Shown one piece after another: positions 56,725-64,000 of a stretch of 64,000 nucleotides of DNA. Source of the stretch: CAZMGV01 sp964565925 (GTDB lineage: Bacteria; JAGRBM01; JAHCIT01); assembly GCA_964565925.1 (NCBI GenBank), contig CAZMGV010000010.1:1-64000 (forward strand), in the 5' to 3' direction. How positions within the stretch are numbered: position 1 is the first letter of the stretch; every line of letters begins with the position of its first letter. The position numbers and the translations under genes were made by a program. The notes beneath the pieces were generated by a model. The model saw only the letters and a list, made by a program, of their open reading frames with translations. It did no database searches and was not told the DNA's origin.

Positions 56725-57739
56725 GGGAGATCTCCGCGAGTTTATCGAGCGTCTTTGCCGCCGCGCCCGACTCGATCCCTTTCGCCGTCAGTTCGAGTCC
56801 CTGCTTCAGATCTTTGGCAACGTCGGCCAGCCAGAGAGCTGCGGCCGCATTTATCCGGACGATGGTCGATTTCGGGCCGGTTTCTTTTCCGGAAAGAATC
56901 CGGCGTGTGATCTCCGCATTGTCCTTCGGGTCGCCGCCGCGAAGGTCTTCAAGCGTGCAGTAGGAAAACCCAAGCGCTTTCGGGTCGAGCACGCCTCCCC
57001 GAATCTCGCCGTCTTTCTCGAGCGACACGAAGTCGGTCGGAGCGGTGAGTGTAATTTCGTCCAAACCGTCGCGACCGTGGACGATCATCGCCCGTTCGCA
57101 ACCCAATTCACGCAGCGACTGGGCGAACAGATGCATCAGTTCCGGCGCATAGACGCCCACGAGCTGGCGCTTCGCTCCAGCCGGGTTCGAGAGCGGACCC
57201 GCCAGGTTAAAAATGGTTTTCACGGCAAGCGACTTACGGACAGGGCCTACCGCCTTCATCACCGGGTGATGCGCCGGCGCGAACAGGAAACCGATACCGG
57301 CTGTCTCCACCGACTTCTGGACCCGTTCGGCAGGAGCCGACGCGTCCACTCCGAGTGCTTCCAGCACGTCTGCTGAACCGGATTTGGATGATGCCGCACG
57401 ATTGCCATGCTTGGCGATCGTCGCACCGCAGGCTGCCGCCAGGATCGCCGCCGTCGTAGAGATATTGAATGTGCCGGAGGCGTCGCCGCCGGTCCCGCAA
57501 GTGTCGATCAGCGGGCCCTTCACCTTGGGTGCAATTTTGACCATCCGCTCGCGGAGAAACCTGACCACTGTGACCAGTTCTTCCACGGCTGCCCCGCGGG
57601 AGGCGATGCCCATGAGCAGGCCGCCGATCTTCTCAGGCGCCACTTCGCCGGCCGCAATTTCCTCGAGTGCGGCACGGAACACGGGACCGTCCAGCGTCTC
57701 GCGGCGGGAGAGGAGATTAAGGGCATTGGCGACGGACAT
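56714..57739 (-). CDS. trpD: Anthranilate phosphoribosyltransferase
   Basis: This 341-residue enzyme joins anthranilate to PRPP. The glycine-rich DTCGTGGDASGTFNIST is diagnostic, with KHGNRAASSKSGSADVLEAL next. It is the first gene of the trp block on this strand. trpE and trpG, needed to make anthranilate, are not in the window. GAAGGA lies roughly 11 bases before the ATG. Confidence 0.97.
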   Translation of the reverse strand: MSVANALNLLSRRETLDGPVFRAALEEIAAGEVAPEKIGGLLMGIASRGAAVEELVTVVRFLRERMVKIAPKVKGPLIDTCGTGGDASGTFNISTTAAILAAACGATIAKHGNRAASSKSGSADVLEALGVDASAPAERVQKSVETAGIGFLFAPAHHPVMKAVGPVRKSLAVKTIFNLAGPLSNPAGAKRQLVGVYAPELMHLFAQSLRELGCERAMIVHGRDGLDEITLTAPTDFVSLEKDGEIRGGVLDPKALGFSYCTLEDLRGGDPKDNAEITRRILSGKETGPKSTIVRINAAAALWLADVAKDLKQGLELTAKGIESGAAAKTLDKLAEISRGG

Positions 57740-57952
57740 GAAACAGGGTTTCCTTCAGGATTCCACCCGGGCATTTGCCGCCCGGCTTGTGGATAACTGG
57801 TTATAGCCGGTCCGGGGGGCGTTTCTTGACACCGTTTCGCCGGGACGGTAACCACCGTCCATGTTTGGTCTGAAAAACATCTTCCGACAAGACGAACCCC
57901 CAAAACAGAGCAACCTGCGCCCGATTCCGCCCCCCCGGCGGGAGGTGAAGCC
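57740..57952. promoter_or_regulatory. Divergent trpD/guaB control region
   Basis: A 213-bp space serves two divergent operons. For trpD the minus strand has a TATAAC -10 candidate at 57800-57805 and a leader hairpin (57667-equivalent arms at 57767-57772 and 57780-57785) without a T-tract. For guaB the plus strand has TTGACA at 57826-57831 but only a poor -10. GGGAGGTGA before 57953 is the guaB ribosome binding site. I see no convincing Trp leader peptide. Confidence 0.35.
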
Positions 57953-59416
57953 ATGAGCGATAACCGCCCGGAACTGGCCCTTACGTTTGACGATGTTCTG
58001 CTTGTCCCGCAGATGAGCGAAGTGCTGCCTTCTAGCGTCGATACCGGCACTCAGTTGACCCCGGAAATCACGCTGAACATCCCGGTGGTTTCTGCGGCCA
58101 TGGATACGGTTACCGACAGCCGAATGGCCATTGCGATGGCACGCGTCGGCGGCCTCGGCGTCATTCACAAGAACTTTTCCGCCCAGAAGCAGGCGGCCGA
58201 AGTCGCCCGTGTGAAGAAATCCGAATCGGTCGTGATCGAAGATCCGGTGACCCTGAAGCCGGAGCAGACGATCGCCGAGGTCCGGGCGCTCAGCCAGCGG
58301 CTGAGTGTCGCCGGGTTTCCCGTCGTCCAGGGCGGCAAGGTGGTCGGCATCCTCACGAACCGCGACATCCGTTTCGAGAGCCGTCCCAACGCCAAGGTGA
58401 ACGAAGTGATGACGAAGAAAGTCGTCACTGCGCCGGTCGGCACCAGCGTCGAGAAGGCGCAGGAGATCATGCATCAGCATCGCATCGAGAAACTGCTCGT
58501 TGTGGATGCCGACAATCACCTCAAAGGGCTGATCACCGTCAAGGACATTACCAAAGCCAAGGCTTTCCCCAACGCCTGCAAGGATTCCCACGGACGGTTC
58601 CGCGTCGCCGCCGCTCTCGGTGTCGGTGGAGACCGCGAGGCGCGTGTCGAGGCTCTGGTTCACGCCGGGGTTGATATTCTCTGTGTCGATACGGCCCACG
58701 GGCATTCGGGGCGGGTGATCGAAACCGTGAAGTGGCTGAAGAACCGTTACCCGAACGTACCTGTGATCGCCGGAAATGTGGCGACCGCCGAAGGCGTGAA
58801 AGCGCTGGCTGAGGCCGGAGCAAGCGTCGTGAAGGTCGGTGTCGGACCGGGTTCGATCTGTACAACCCGCATCGTCGCGGGTGTCGGCGTGCCGCAGCTG
58901 TCGGCTGTATTAAACTGCTCGAAAGCCGCCCGCGATTGCGGGATCAGCGTCATCGCTGATGGAGGGATCCGGTTCTCCGGCGATCTCGTGAAGGCCGTCG
59001 CCGCCGGAGCCAATGCCGTCATGATCGGCTCGCTCTTTGCCGGGACCGAAGAAGCTCCAGGCGAAGTGGTCCTGTATCAGGGCCGCTCCTATAAGGTATA
59101 CCGCGGCATGGGTTCGCTAGGTGCGATGGCCGATGGGTCATCCGACCGGTATGCCCAGGACGACGTGGAGCAGGTCGAAAAGAAGTTCGTACCCGAAGGC
59201 GTCGAGGGGCGCGTCCCGTACAAGGGACCTCTGGCAGACAGCGTCTACCAGCTGGTGGGTGGCCTGCGCTCCGGAATGGGTTACCTCGGCGCCAGGACCG
59301 TCCCCGAACTCCAGAAGCGTGCGAAGTTCGTCCAGATTTCGTCGTCGGGTCTACGCGAAAGCCATGTCCACGACATCATCATCACCCGCGAACCGCCGAA
59401 CTATCAGCTCGACTAA
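57953..59416 (+). CDS. guaB: IMP dehydrogenase
   Basis: This 487-residue enzyme oxidises IMP to XMP with NAD+, the committed step to GMP. The barrel starts with LTFDDVLLVPQ; two CBS domains are inserted at about 95-205; the catalytic Cys is in GPGSICTTR; and the flap contains GMGSLGAM. Length is standard. guaA follows after 27 bp. Confidence 0.98.
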   Translation: MSDNRPELALTFDDVLLVPQMSEVLPSSVDTGTQLTPEITLNIPVVSAAMDTVTDSRMAIAMARVGGLGVIHKNFSAQKQAAEVARVKKSESVVIEDPVTLKPEQTIAEVRALSQRLSVAGFPVVQGGKVVGILTNRDIRFESRPNAKVNEVMTKKVVTAPVGTSVEKAQEIMHQHRIEKLLVVDADNHLKGLITVKDITKAKAFPNACKDSHGRFRVAAALGVGGDREARVEALVHAGVDILCVDTAHGHSGRVIETVKWLKNRYPNVPVIAGNVATAEGVKALAEAGASVVKVGVGPGSICTTRIVAGVGVPQLSAVLNCSKAARDCGISVIADGGIRFSGDLVKAVAAGANAVMIGSLFAGTEEAPGEVVLYQGRSYKVYRGMGSLGAMADGSSDRYAQDDVEQVEKKFVPEGVEGRVPYKGPLADSVYQLVGGLRSGMGYLGARTVPELQKRAKFVQISSSGLRESHVHDIIITREPPNYQLD

Positions 59417-59443
59417 ACAGGAACCACCATCGACAGCCGGAAC

Positions 59444-60997
59444 ATGACAGCCAATCCTATCCCGTCCGACAAAATCCTCGTCCTCGACTTCGGCTCCCAG
59501 GTCACCCAGCTCATCGCGCGCCGGGTGCGGGAAATGCAGGCCTACTGCGCCATACAGCCTTTCAATATCTCACTGGAAAAAATCCGCGAGATCAATCCCA
59601 AAGGGATCATCCTGTCGGGATCGCCGGCATCCGTCTACATGGACAAGGCGCCTACCATCGACAAGCGAATCTACGATCTTGGCGTTCCGGTGCTGGGTAT
59701 CTGTTACGGACTGCAACTTACGGCCCACCTGTTCGGCGGCCGGGTGCAGAGGAACGACAAGCGGGAGTTCGGACGCGCTGACCTGATTGTCGACGAACCG
59801 ACCCAGCTGTTCGAGGGACTACCCAAAGAACACGTCGTCTGGATGAGCCACGGCGACAAGATCGACGCCATCCCGACCGGGTACCGCTCGATCGCGCACT
59901 CGGCACATTCGCCGTTCGCGGCGGTAGCCAACGACAAGAACACCTTCTTCGGCGTGCAGTTCCACCCGGAAGTAGTCCACTCGCCGTTCGGCAAGCAGCT
60001 GCTGGGCAATTTCGTCCACAAGGTCTGCAAGCTCGGTTCGTCGTGGACCATGGGCGGTTTTATCGACAACGAAATCGCCGTCATCCGTGAAAAGGTCGGC
60101 AAGGGCAAGGTGCTCTGCGCACTGTCGGGCGGTGTGGACTCCGCCGTAGCTGCGACGCTGGTACACCGCGCCATCGGCGATCAGCTCACCTGTGTGTTCG
60201 TCAACAACGGCGTGCTGCGTCTGAACGAGGCCGACAAGGTTCGTTCGGTTTTCACAACCGACGTGAAGTTGAACCTGGTATACGCCGACGCGACGGACCT
60301 GTTTCTTGGCCGCCTGAACGGTGTCTCCGACCCGGAAAAGAAGCGCAAGATCATCGGCAACACATTCATCGAAGTGTTCGAACAGGAAGCCAGGAAACTT
60401 GGCAAGGTGGATTTTCTGGTGCAGGGGACGCTGTACCCCGACGTGATCGAATCGGTGTCGGTGATGGGCCCCGCGTCGGTGATCAAGAGCCACCACAACG
60501 TGGGCGGCCTGCCAGAGAAGCTGCAGTTCAAGCTGATCGAACCGCTCAGGGAGCTTTTCAAGGACGAGGTACGGGCACTGGGGCGCGAACTCGGGTTGCC
60601 CTCATTTGTGATCGACCGCCAGCCGTTCCCGGGGCCGGGTCTCGCGATCCGGATTCTGGGCGAAGTGACACGCCAACGGATTGAAATCCTTCAGAAAGCG
60701 GACGCCGTGCTGCTCGAAGAAATCCGCAAGGCCGGACTTTATACACAGGTCTGGCAGAGCTTTGCCGTACTGCTTCCTGTCCAGAGCGTCGGCGTCATGG
60801 GGGATGAGCGAACCTACGAGAATGTTTGCGCTATTCGTGCCGTCACGAGCGACGACGGTATGACGGCCGACTGGGCACGCCTTCCTTATGACTTGCTTGG
60901 TACGGTAAGTAACCGCATCATCAATGAGGTGAGGGGCATAAACCGGGTGGTCTTCGATATCTCCTCGAAGCCGCCGGCCACCATCGAGTGGGAGTGA
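59444..60997 (+). CDS. guaA: GMP synthase (glutamine-hydrolysing)
   Basis: This 517-residue two-domain enzyme converts XMP to GMP. The N-terminal class I amidotransferase has the nucleophile in LGICYGLQ and the His-Glu pair in QFHPEVVHS. The PP-loop LSGGVDSAVAA activates XMP, and the C-terminal dimerisation domain ends TIEWE. It forms a unit with guaB. dnaE starts 7 bp after its stop. Confidence 0.98.
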   Translation: MTANPIPSDKILVLDFGSQVTQLIARRVREMQAYCAIQPFNISLEKIREINPKGIILSGSPASVYMDKAPTIDKRIYDLGVPVLGICYGLQLTAHLFGGRVQRNDKREFGRADLIVDEPTQLFEGLPKEHVVWMSHGDKIDAIPTGYRSIAHSAHSPFAAVANDKNTFFGVQFHPEVVHSPFGKQLLGNFVHKVCKLGSSWTMGGFIDNEIAVIREKVGKGKVLCALSGGVDSAVAATLVHRAIGDQLTCVFVNNGVLRLNEADKVRSVFTTDVKLNLVYADATDLFLGRLNGVSDPEKKRKIIGNTFIEVFEQEARKLGKVDFLVQGTLYPDVIESVSVMGPASVIKSHHNVGGLPEKLQFKLIEPLRELFKDEVRALGRELGLPSFVIDRQPFPGPGLAIRILGEVTRQRIEILQKADAVLLEEIRKAGLYTQVWQSFAVLLPVQSVGVMGDERTYENVCAIRAVTSDDGMTADWARLPYDLLGTVSNRIINEVRGINRVVFDISSKPPATIEWE

Positions 60998-61004
60998 GGG
61001 CGCT

Positions 61005-64000
61005 GTGGCGACCGGGGATTTCGCTCACCTTCACCTGCATACGCAATACAGCTTTCTGGACGGGGCTAATCATATTGAGCCCCTGATGCAGCGTGCGTCC
61101 CAGTTCGGGATGAAGCACATTGCCGTCACCGATCACGGCCATATGTGCGGCACGCTGGAGTTCTATTCCACCGCCAAGAAGTACGGCATTACTCCGATCA
61201 TCGGAATGGAGGCGTACGTTGCCCCTGGTTCGCGCACCGACCGGACACCGGAAAAGAACCGTTACGCGAACCACCTGATCCTGCTGGCGACCAACGACAC
61301 CGGCTACCGCAACCTCTGCAAGATCTCGACAAAAGCGTTCATGGAGGGGTTCTACCGCTGGCCTCGCGTGGACAAGGAACTGCTTTCCCAGAACTCCGAA
61401 GGGATCGTGGCGCTCTCGGCCTGCATGAAGGGCGAGGTCGCCTACAAAATCCTGCAGAACCAGTTCGACGAAGCCCGCCAGGCAGCCGTCGACTACGACA
61501 GGATCTTCGGACGCGGCAACTTCTTCCTCGAGATACAGGAAAATGGAATCCCGGAGCAGCGGATCGTCAACGACAACCTGATGCAGTTCAGCAAGGATCT
61601 GGGAATTCCACTCTGCGCGACAGGGGACTGCCACTACCTTGAGAAAGATCAGGCCCGCGCACACACGGCGCTCATGGCCATCGGTTACAGCAAGACACTC
61701 GCCGAGATGAATGCCGGTGATAACTGCGGCGGCAAGGAACTCTGGTTCAAAGACGGCGAGACGATCGCCCGGAATTTCCACTACGCGCCGGAAGCGGTCG
61801 CCAATTCGCTGGAAATCGCCAGTCGCTGCAAGTTCGATTTCAACCTGAAGGGTTACCATCCGCCGACGTTCGCCTGCCCGGACGGACTGACGGCTGAAGA
61901 GTTCTTCGTCGCCCGGGCCAAAGAGGGGCTCGACGCCCGGCTCAAGCGGTTCGCGGCCCTTGGCCGAAATCTCACAGACGCACAGGTGGAAACTTACCGG
62001 TCCCGTCTCGAATACGAGAATCGCGTAATCAACGAAATGGGTTTCGCGGGGTACTTCCTGATCGTCTCGGACTTCACGAAATACGCGAAGGCGAAAGGGA
62101 TACCGGTCGGCCCGGGCCGCGGATCCGCCGCCGGGAGCCTCGCCGCCTACGCGCTTGAGATCACCGACGTCGATCCGATCCCCTACGACCTGCTGTTCGA
62201 GCGGTTCCTGAACCCGCAGCGCAAGTCCATGCCTGACATCGACATGGACTTCTGCGAAGAGCGCCGCGGCGAAGTCATCACCTACGTCTCCGAGAAATAC
62301 GGCGGACGGGACCGGGTCGCACAGATCATCACCTACGGAAAGCTGAAGGCGAAGGCCGTCGTTCGCGACGTGGGCCGCGTTCTGGGCGTTCCGCTCCACG
62401 AAGTGAACCAGATCGCGGGCCTCATTCCCAACCGTATTCCGGAGAAAGAAAACCCGCTCGACGTCAGGCTCGAAGACGCACTCAGGGTCGAGCCGCGGCT
62501 CAAGGAAAAGATCGCCCAGCGCCCCGAATTCGGCGACCTGATGGATCTGGCCAGGACGCTCGAAGGCCTCTACCGGCAAGCGTCCAAACATGCCGCCGGT
62601 GTCGTGATCGCGGACCGGGACCTGACCGACTACCTGCCGCTCTATCTGGTGAAGGGCGAAGACGTCGTCACCCAGTTCGACATGAAGGGCGTCGAGAAGA
62701 TCGGTCTCATCAAGTTCGACTTTCTGGGTCTCAAGACCCTGACGCTGATCCACTATGCCGAACGCGCCATCCGCCGGAACGGCAAGAAGGACTTTTCCAT
62801 CTACGACATCCCGATGGACGACCCGAAGACGTTCGATGTGATCTCGTCGGGCGACAACGTCGGCATTTTCCAGATTGAATCAGAAGGCATGAAGGACGCG
62901 GTCATGCAGCTCAAGCCGCGCTCGATCTCGGAAATCTCCGACGTGTTGGCGCTCTATCGTCCGGGTCCGATGGAAAACATCCCGCTCTTTGCCGACCGCA
63001 AGTTCGGCCGGGCGCGGATGAACTATCTGTTCCCGCAGCTGGAGACGATCCTGGGACCCACGCAGGGCATTATCGTATACCAGGAGCAGATCATGCAGAT
63101 CTGCCAGGTCATCTGCGGCATGGATCTGGGACAAGCCGATTTGCTCCGCCGCGCCATCGGCAAGAAGGACCAGAAGGCGGTCGCCGAGCAGTGTGACCTG
63201 TTCACGAAGCTCGCGGCGGAACGCGGATTCGACAAGACAAAGGCCCGTGAGCTGGCCGACCTCATCGCCAAGTTCGCCAACTACGGCTTCAACAAGTCGC
63301 ACTCGGTAGCGTACGCGTTTGTCACGTACCAGACCGCCTACCTGAAGGCGAACTTCCCGGTGGAATTCATGGCCGCGCTGCTCACGATCGAAGCGCGTGG
63401 CGCTGACGGCCAGAACAAGACGCTCAAGAACATCAACCAGTGCGCCAAGATGGGCCTCGAAGTGCTGCCGCCGGACGTGAACGAGAGCGACCTCGAGTTC
63501 ACAGGCCGGGGTCAGACGATCCGGTTCGGCCTGCAGGGTCTTCGCGGCGTCGGCACGCAGGCGGTCGAGGCCATCATCGAGGCACGCAACAAAGAGGGCA
63601 AATTCCGGAACCTCTACGATTTCACCATGAAGGTCGATATCCGCAAAACGAATCGCAAGGTTCTGGAAGCTCTGGCCCAGTGTGGTGCCATGGACAGCTT
63701 CAAGCGCCCGAGACGCCAGCTCTTTGAAAGTCTTGAGCAGGCGATCTCCGCCTCGGAAGCCGACCGCCGCGACAAGGAAGTCGGGCAGGGCGGACTGTTC
63801 GGCGGCTCGTCGTCGGTAGGCGTCAAGGAAAACTATGCGGACGTCCCCGAATGGCCGCGACGGGAAATGCTGCAGCGCGAGCGCGAAGTCCTGGGTGTCT
63901 ACCTGACCGGCCATCCGCTTAAAGAAAAAGAAGTGGTGGCGAAGTTCTCGGCCTACCGCACCCACACCATAGCCGAAGCACTGCTCACCGGAGACCGGAC
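61005..64000 (+). CDS. dnaE: DNA polymerase III alpha subunit (partial, 3' end off the window)
   Basis: An open frame from GTG at 61005 runs to the window edge (998 complete codons). The PHP domain opens with FAHLHLHTQYSFLDGANH and has VTDHGHMCGTLEF. The palm carries PDIDMDF with two catalytic Asp at about 411-413, and GPGRGSAAGSLAAYALEITD lies just before. GNVGIFQIESEGM-like and GFNKSHSVAYAFVTYQTAYLK sequences follow in the fingers region. This is the replicative DnaE1-type polymerase, usually about 1150 residues, so roughly 150 or more are missing. The 7-bp gap to guaA suggests read-through. Confidence 0.96.
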   Translation, partial: MATGDFAHLHLHTQYSFLDGANHIEPLMQRASQFGMKHIAVTDHGHMCGTLEFYSTAKKYGITPIIGMEAYVAPGSRTDRTPEKNRYANHLILLATNDTGYRNLCKISTKAFMEGFYRWPRVDKELLSQNSEGIVALSACMKGEVAYKILQNQFDEARQAAVDYDRIFGRGNFFLEIQENGIPEQRIVNDNLMQFSKDLGIPLCATGDCHYLEKDQARAHTALMAIGYSKTLAEMNAGDNCGGKELWFKDGETIARNFHYAPEAVANSLEIASRCKFDFNLKGYHPPTFACPDGLTAEEFFVARAKEGLDARLKRFAALGRNLTDAQVETYRSRLEYENRVINEMGFAGYFLIVSDFTKYAKAKGIPVGPGRGSAAGSLAAYALEITDVDPIPYDLLFERFLNPQRKSMPDIDMDFCEERRGEVITYVSEKYGGRDRVAQIITYGKLKAKAVVRDVGRVLGVPLHEVNQIAGLIPNRIPEKENPLDVRLEDALRVEPRLKEKIAQRPEFGDLMDLARTLEGLYRQASKHAAGVVIADRDLTDYLPLYLVKGEDVVTQFDMKGVEKIGLIKFDFLGLKTLTLIHYAERAIRRNGKKDFSIYDIPMDDPKTFDVISSGDNVGIFQIESEGMKDAVMQLKPRSISEISDVLALYRPGPMENIPLFADRKFGRARMNYLFPQLETILGPTQGIIVYQEQIMQICQVICGMDLGQADLLRRAIGKKDQKAVAEQCDLFTKLAAERGFDKTKARELADLIAKFANYGFNKSHSVAYAFVTYQTAYLKANFPVEFMAALLTIEARGADGQNKTLKNINQCAKMGLEVLPPDVNESDLEFTGRGQTIRFGLQGLRGVGTQAVEAIIEARNKEGKFRNLYDFTMKVDIRKTNRKVLEALAQCGAMDSFKRPRRQLFESLEQAISASEADRRDKEVGQGGLFGGSSSVGVKENYADVPEWPRREMLQREREVLGVYLTGHPLKEKEVVAKFSAYRTHTIAEALLTGDR

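Noticed and set aside
57740..57800. Trp attenuator upstream of trpD
   Set aside because: There is a hairpin but no T-tract, no competing antiterminator and no Trp-rich leader peptide that I can find.
60921..63965. Long minus-strand frames opposite guaA and dnaE
   Set aside because: They mirror dnaE, whose PHP and polymerase motifs are unambiguous; no motifs appear in the antisense frames.

Overview
The window is about 60% GC, densely packed and almost entirely protein coding. Gene content points to a Gram-negative bacterium of the deltaproteobacterial grade (Myxococcota/Desulfobacterota or a related uncultured lineage). The evidence is a split F1Fo operon with paired b'/b subunits behind a bactofilin, a protein resembling the MXAN_5187 family, DUF4388/DnaJ/TPR proteins, a queA-tgt-yajC-secD-secF block, an outer-membrane porin and a subtilase with a CTERM-type tail. 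This placement is inference from gene families; no rRNA gene is present to test it.

Layout. 1-491 has no credible gene. It is a highly foldable non-coding stretch ending in a compact multi-hairpin cruciform. 492-6447 holds an AmgK-like kinase and two tandem YfhO-type membrane proteins whose last 52 aligned residues are identical. 6420-12348 (minus) has der, era, rnc and mnmA, then a MshEN-domain protein and a START-domain lipoprotein candidate. 12434-15382 encodes a fused family I CoA-transferase and a family III CoA-transferase. 15397-23898 runs SpoIID-like protein, queA, tgt, yajC, secD, secF, a terminator and recJ, with coaE converging. 24603-26902 has two DnaJ/TPR proteins. 27078-30421 has a porin with a Fur-like promoter, a small SH3-like protein, a diiron protein behind a promoter and operator-like palindrome, and a single-domain response regulator. 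30424-36365 (minus) has a YdeP-type molybdopterin oxidoreductase, the subtilase and a histidine phosphatase. 36427-40048 has an APH-family kinase, a DUF6285 protein, the MXAN_5187-like protein and a degenerate P-type ATPase. 40108-46958 (minus) is atpC-D-G-A-H-F-F' and bactofilin. 47081-51819 has a DUF547 protein, a membrane redoxin and nucleoside salvage (deoA, PNP, cdd, hpt). 51823-57739 (minus) is trpD-C-F-B-A plus an LEA2 protein and a Cys-rich protein. 57953-64000 has guaB, guaA and the first 998 codons of dnaE.

How it fits together. Most of the window is housekeeping: tRNA modification, the Sec motor, ATP synthase, tryptophan and GMP synthesis, and replication. The less ordinary material is the 5' structured element, the YfhO pair, the degenerate P-type ATPase coupled to the MXAN_5187-like gene, the diiron gene with its operator, the CTERM subtilase, and lineage-specific tails or insertions in SecF and TrpB. 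I found no CRISPR array, transposase, prophage gene, tRNA or rRNA.
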